Below are positions 61,095 to 64,000 of a stretch of DNA of 64,000 nucleotides, piece by piece (the stretch's first letter is position 1; each line of letters opens with the position of its first letter). Below the pieces are notes generated by a model that searched no databases, had not been told where the DNA came from, and saw nothing but the letters and a program-made list of their open reading frames with translations. A program made the translations under genes and the position numbers. Source of the DNA: Streptomyces tsukubensis (lineage in GTDB: Bacteria; Actinomycetota; Actinomycetes; Streptomycetales; Streptomycetaceae). The stretch covers positions 7,586,501 through 7,650,500 of the forward strand of contig NZ_CP020700.1 of assembly GCF_003932715.1 (NCBI RefSeq). Direction: 5' to 3'.

Positions 61095-62096
61095 ATGTCC
61101 CCCGTTCGCCGCCGCACCCGACCGGGCCCCGGAGCCCGGCCCGCCGCGCTCCCCGGCCGTTGTCTGTTTCTCGTCCCCCTGCTGGCCGGAGCGCTGCTCG
61201 CCGGAGCGTGTGCCCGGCCCTCCGGCGACGAGCCGCTTCCCGACCCCGGCAATCCGGCCGTCGCGCCCGTCGCCGGGTCACTGGACCTGCCCTGGCCGGA
61301 CGAGGGCCAGGCAGCCGTGTCCGTCGAGGGCATCGGCAGCCTCGGCACCAGGGGCAGGCAGACGCCCGTCCCGATCGCCAGCGTCACCAAGGTCATGACC
61401 GCCCATGTGATCCTGAAGGACCGTCCGATCAAAGACGGAACGGACGGCGCGACCGTCGTCGCGGACCAGCAGGCGGCCGACGAATCGTTCTCCTCCAGCG
61501 AATCGGCCGCGCCGATACTGGCCGGACACTCCTACACCCAGCGCCAACTGCTGGAGATCATGATGGTGTCCTCCGCGAACAACGTGGCCCGGCTGCTGGC
61601 CCGCTGGGACGCCGGCGGTCAGAAGGCGTTCGTCGCCAAGATGAACCGGACCGCCGCCGCCCTCGGCATGAACCGCACCACCTACACCGGGGTGAGCGGT
61701 ATCGAGTCCGACACCCGCAGCACCGCCACCGACCAGCTGAAACTGGCCGGCGCCGCCATGAAGGACCCGGTCTTCCGCGCGATCGTGGCCACCCCCGCGG
61801 TGACCCCTCCGGGCGGGGTACGGATCCCCAACACCAACAAGCTGCTGGGCCAAAACGGTGTCATCGGGCTGAAGACCGGCTCCTCCACCCCGGCGGGAGG
61901 AAACCTCGTCTGGGCCGCCACCCAGCGGATCGGCGGCACTGCGCGGCTCGTCCTCGGCGTCGTCCTGGGCCAGCGCGCGGGAACTACTCCCGCCCAGGGC
62001 AGCGCCGCCGCGCGCGATGCCGGTCTGGCCCTGGTCACCGCGGTTCGCAAGGACCTTCCGAACGCCGTCGTCCGGGCGGCCGGGGCGGGAGGCTGA
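61095..62096 (+). CDS. D-alanyl-D-alanine carboxypeptidase lipoprotein (S11)
   Basis: A 333-aa penicillin-binding-type serine peptidase. A basic N-terminus and hydrophobic stretch end in a lipobox LLAGAC (Cys39), so it is membrane-tethered outside the cell. The catalytic motifs SVTK (96-99), SANN (SxN, near 155) and KTGS (near 260) are all present. It trims pentapeptide side chains of peptidoglycan. It lies 168 bases after a CseBC-like system and may be one of its targets. Confidence 0.9.
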   Translation: MSPVRRRTRPGPGARPAALPGRCLFLVPLLAGALLAGACARPSGDEPLPDPGNPAVAPVAGSLDLPWPDEGQAAVSVEGIGSLGTRGRQTPVPIASVTKVMTAHVILKDRPIKDGTDGATVVADQQAADESFSSSESAAPILAGHSYTQRQLLEIMMVSSANNVARLLARWDAGGQKAFVAKMNRTAAALGMNRTTYTGVSGIESDTRSTATDQLKLAGAAMKDPVFRAIVATPAVTPPGGVRIPNTNKLLGQNGVIGLKTGSSTPAGGNLVWAATQRIGGTARLVLGVVLGQRAGTTPAQGSAAARDAGLALVTAVRKDLPNAVVRAAGAGG

Positions 62097-62174
62097 CCCC
62101 CGTGCGGCACGCCTGTCGCAGTCGCAGTCGCTGCAGCGGACGGCCGTACCGCCGTCAGTACGGTGGACGGCCGA

Positions 62175-62200
62175 GGCCCGCCGGTGGGTACCGGCGGGCC
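62175..62200. terminator. Hairpin between convergent carboxypeptidase and small-protein genes
   Basis: GGCCCGCCGGT (62175-62185) pairs perfectly with ACCGGCGGGCC (62190-62200) across a GGGT loop. Confidence 0.75.
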
Positions 62201-62223
62201 CGGGGGAAAGCGCCCGAAGAGAC

Positions 62224-62496
62224 TCAGATCCTGGCCCAGAGGGCGTAGCCACCCGAGCTGTGGGGGGAACACCACCACACCTTCCCCCAGATGACCTCGC
62301 CCGCGGTTCCCGCTGCCTTGCAGGACTCCTCGGTGGGGTAGTAGCCGTGGACGATCCACGGCCATTCGGCGGCGGCCGCCTTCACGGCAGCCGCTTCTGC
62401 GGTGGGGGCCGCCGCTGCGGACGGGGTCGCGGTCAGGGCGAGTGCCCCCGCCGTCAGAGCGGCTGAGCCGAGAACGATTCCGATGCGTCTGATCAT
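62224..62496 (-). CDS. Small secreted Trp-rich protein
   Basis: A 90-aa product with a signal peptide (residues 1-29, ending ATPSAAAA) and a 55-residue mature part rich in Trp (EWPWIVHGYY, VIWGKVWWC). Two cysteines, Cys59 and Cys76, could form one disulfide. ATG 62496 is preceded by GAGGGAGT. I do not recognise the family with certainty. Small one-disulfide exported proteins of this kind occur widely in Streptomyces and could be enzyme inhibitors or surface peptides. Confidence 0.75.
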   Translation of the reverse strand: MIRRIGIVLGSAALTAGALALTATPSAAAAPTAEAAAVKAAAAEWPWIVHGYYPTEESCKAAGTAGEVIWGKVWWCSPHSSGGYALWARI

Positions 62497-63186
62497 GACG
62501 TACTCCCTCGGAGACGGAAGAGAGTGAGACAGAGCGGAGAGAACGTTCGGTACGGGCCGTCCGGCCGACGGCCAAGGGAGAACGTAGCGACGGCCTCCGA
62601 GGCCGGACAAGAGGTCTACACCAACGAAACGTCACGTGTCAGTGAATGTCGGTCTCCCCTGCCGCATACGTCCCGCGCGACCCTGACGTCACCCCGTGAC
62701 CGAGCGTCCGGCCCCGGGAGAGGGCCGACGAGCGCGGCGGCCGCGCATACGGAAACCGGCGGGCAGCGCGGGACGGTCCCGCCAACAGGCCCTGGAAAAG
62801 GCTCGCGTGGCGCGACAGTATGCCCAATCAGTCATGAGCATTTCAACCGTGGTCAAAGGCCGGTCAAGCCGGTAAGTTGTCGCACGCACAGCGGACACGG
62901 AGGTCCGGAAAGCGGCGATCCCGCCGGGACCACCGACCCGGTGTGTGCCCGACGCCCTGTCATGACGAGCAGGGTGACCGGGCCCGGGCGGTACTCGTCG
63001 CCGTCCGTACCCCCGCTGTGTCCAGCGCACCACTCACGCCGCATCCGTGCGGCGAGCTGTTCCACCTTCCGCGCCCCGGCCCCCCCGTTCATCGGGTGTT
63101 CCCCCCTTCCGCCGGGCCCGGGCGCGTTCCCCCACACACCGGCCGGCGGCATGCCCCGGCCGGACGACGAAAGGTGTCAGCCCCTC
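62497..63186. other. 690-bp gap upstream of the secreted protease
   Basis: No convincing gene. It holds a possible minus-strand promoter at 62818-62846 (TTGAAA, 17 bases, CATACT) and, just beside it on the plus side, GGTCAA direct repeats at 62851-62856 and 62862-62867 spaced 11 bp apart. Only 320 bases remain to the protease start, so these could regulate it. Confidence 0.4.
62582..62610 (-). promoter_or_regulatory. Candidate promoter of the small secreted protein gene
   Basis: On the minus strand TTGTCC and CTACGT are spaced by 17 bases, 86 bases before the start codon. Confidence 0.35.
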
Positions 63187-64000
63187 ATGCGCAAGACCCA
63201 TATCTCCGGTATCGCCGCCGGAGCCCTCGGGCTCGCCCTGCCGATCGCCCTCGTTCCCGCCACCGGATCCGCCGCCCCCGTCCCCACGCCGCTGGTCTCG
63301 GTCGCCCAGGCCCCGGCGGAGAGCGAAATCAAGGGTCAGTACATCGTCACCGTGAAGGCCGGCAACGACGCCGCGGCCGTCGCCCAGGCCAAGTCGGTCA
63401 GAACGGACTATGTCTACGACGAGGTCATCAACGGCTTCGCCGCCTCCCTGACCTCGTCGCAGCTGGCCGCGCTCCGCGCCGACAAGCGCATCGCGTCCAT
63501 CGAGGAGGACCAGAAGGTCGTCTCCAAGGCGACCCAGAACAACGCGCCCTGGGGCCTGGACCGAATAGACCAGCGCTCCGGGCGCAACACCACGTACACC
63601 TACAACGGCACCGGCGCCGGGGTCACCGCGTACATCATCGACTCCGGTATCTACACGGCCCACCCCGACTTCGGGAACCGCGCCCGCAACGTCTTCGACG
63701 CCTTCGGCGGGAACGGCCAGGACTGCAACGGCCACGGCACCCATGTCGCGGGCACCGTCGGCGGCTCCGTCCACGGCGTGGCCAAGGGCGTCCAGCTCCG
63801 CGGGGTGAAGGTCCTCAACTGTCAGGGCTCGGGCTCCTTCTCGGCCATCATCGCGGGCTTCGACTGGGTCCGGCAGAACGCGGTGAAGCCCGCCGTCGCC
63901 AACGCCTCTCTCGGCGGTGGCTACTCGGCCGCCCTCAACAACGCGGCCACGGCGCTGGCCAACTCCGGCGTCCACACCACCGTGGCCGCGGGCAACAACA
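63187..64000 (+). CDS. Secreted S8 serine protease (subtilase), 3' end outside window
   Basis: The 271 visible residues show a signal peptide (1-30), an I9 propeptide inhibitor domain (about 48-112) and the subtilisin catalytic domain beginning near 118. Catalytic Asp152 lies in YIIDSGI and His183 in GHGTHVAG. NASLGGG and AAGNN near the right end belong to the substrate and oxyanion region. The catalytic Ser lies beyond the window. It resembles aqualysin/proteinase-K-type extracellular proteases. ATG 63187 begins the signal peptide. Confidence 0.92.
   Translation, partial: MRKTHISGIAAGALGLALPIALVPATGSAAPVPTPLVSVAQAPAESEIKGQYIVTVKAGNDAAAVAQAKSVRTDYVYDEVINGFAASLTSSQLAALRADKRIASIEEDQKVVSKATQNNAPWGLDRIDQRSGRNTTYTYNGTGAGVTAYIIDSGIYTAHPDFGNRARNVFDAFGGNGQDCNGHGTHVAGTVGGSVHGVAKGVQLRGVKVLNCQGSGSFSAIIAGFDWVRQNAVKPAVANASLGGGYSAALNNAATALANSGVHTTVAAGNN

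Noticed and set aside
62639..62827. 62-codon minus-strand frame
   Set aside because: Arg/Ser/Gly-rich chance frame with no ribosome site or conserved features.

Overview
The window is chromosomal DNA from a Streptomyces or close relative. Evidence for this is the very high GC content, near-universal G/C third codon positions, frequent GTG starts, chains of ATGA/GTGA-overlapping genes, SARP, AfsR-like and LuxR regulators, secreted subtilase and lysyl-oxidase-like proteins, and rare TTA codons confined, as far as I checked, to pathway regulators and one biosynthetic gene. I see no rRNA, tRNA, CRISPR array or intact transposon.

Left edge (1-7946): the end of a polyketide-type biosynthetic cluster. 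It holds methoxymalonyl-ACP genes (FkbI-like dehydrogenase, FkbH-like protein, FkbG-like O-methyltransferase), an AfsR-like SARP, a small LuxR-type regulator, a FabD-like acyltransferase and a coupled PaaK-like adenylating enzyme. The gene set recalls plecomacrolide (bafilomycin-like) clusters, but the PKS lies outside the window. Three genes here carry in-frame TTA codons, which suggests bldA control.

7986-21490: an ABC transporter with a NarL-type two-component system; an unrecognised gene; a C/G-rich hexamer repeat; a divergent XRE-cupin regulator next to a fully coupled operon (agmatinase-family ureohydrolase, NCS1 permease, two nitrilase-superfamily enzymes); and an FAD monooxygenase/MFS/TetR unit with an obvious operator. 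21491-22802 is a lower-GC gene-poor stretch with a striking 22-bp perfect hairpin. After it come two small unrecognised genes and a secreted two-part lysyl-oxidase-like protein.

25771-39088: a TrmB/LuxR-type regulator faces a tightly coupled run of envelope-glycoconjugate genes: small unknown protein, GT2, LPG-synthase-TM/flippase-like protein, class III aminotransferase, extended SDR, UbiA-type prenyl-phosphate phosphoribosyltransferase-like protein, second GT2, membrane-anchored EEP hydrolase and GT4. A GtrA-like protein lies nearby. I find no described pathway with this gene set and regard it as the best candidate for an undescribed system in the window.

39217-51300: sulfur and methionine metabolism (metX with a CTG start, metY, metE). 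It also holds an SDR/AraC group, an exported agmatine deiminase with its TetR gene and operator, and two cobalamin riboswitches. One riboswitch precedes metE and the other precedes a small secreted DUF4430 (transcobalamin-C-terminal-like) protein. 51445-64000: TetR/NAD(P)-binding pair with two operators, a second TrmB/LuxR regulator, an Xaa-Pro aminopeptidase, a GMC oxidoreductase, a second EEP protein, a CseBC-like two-component system with a D,D-carboxypeptidase lipoprotein, a small secreted protein and the start of a secreted S8 protease cut by the window end. Most convergent gene pairs are separated by strong GC-rich hairpins.
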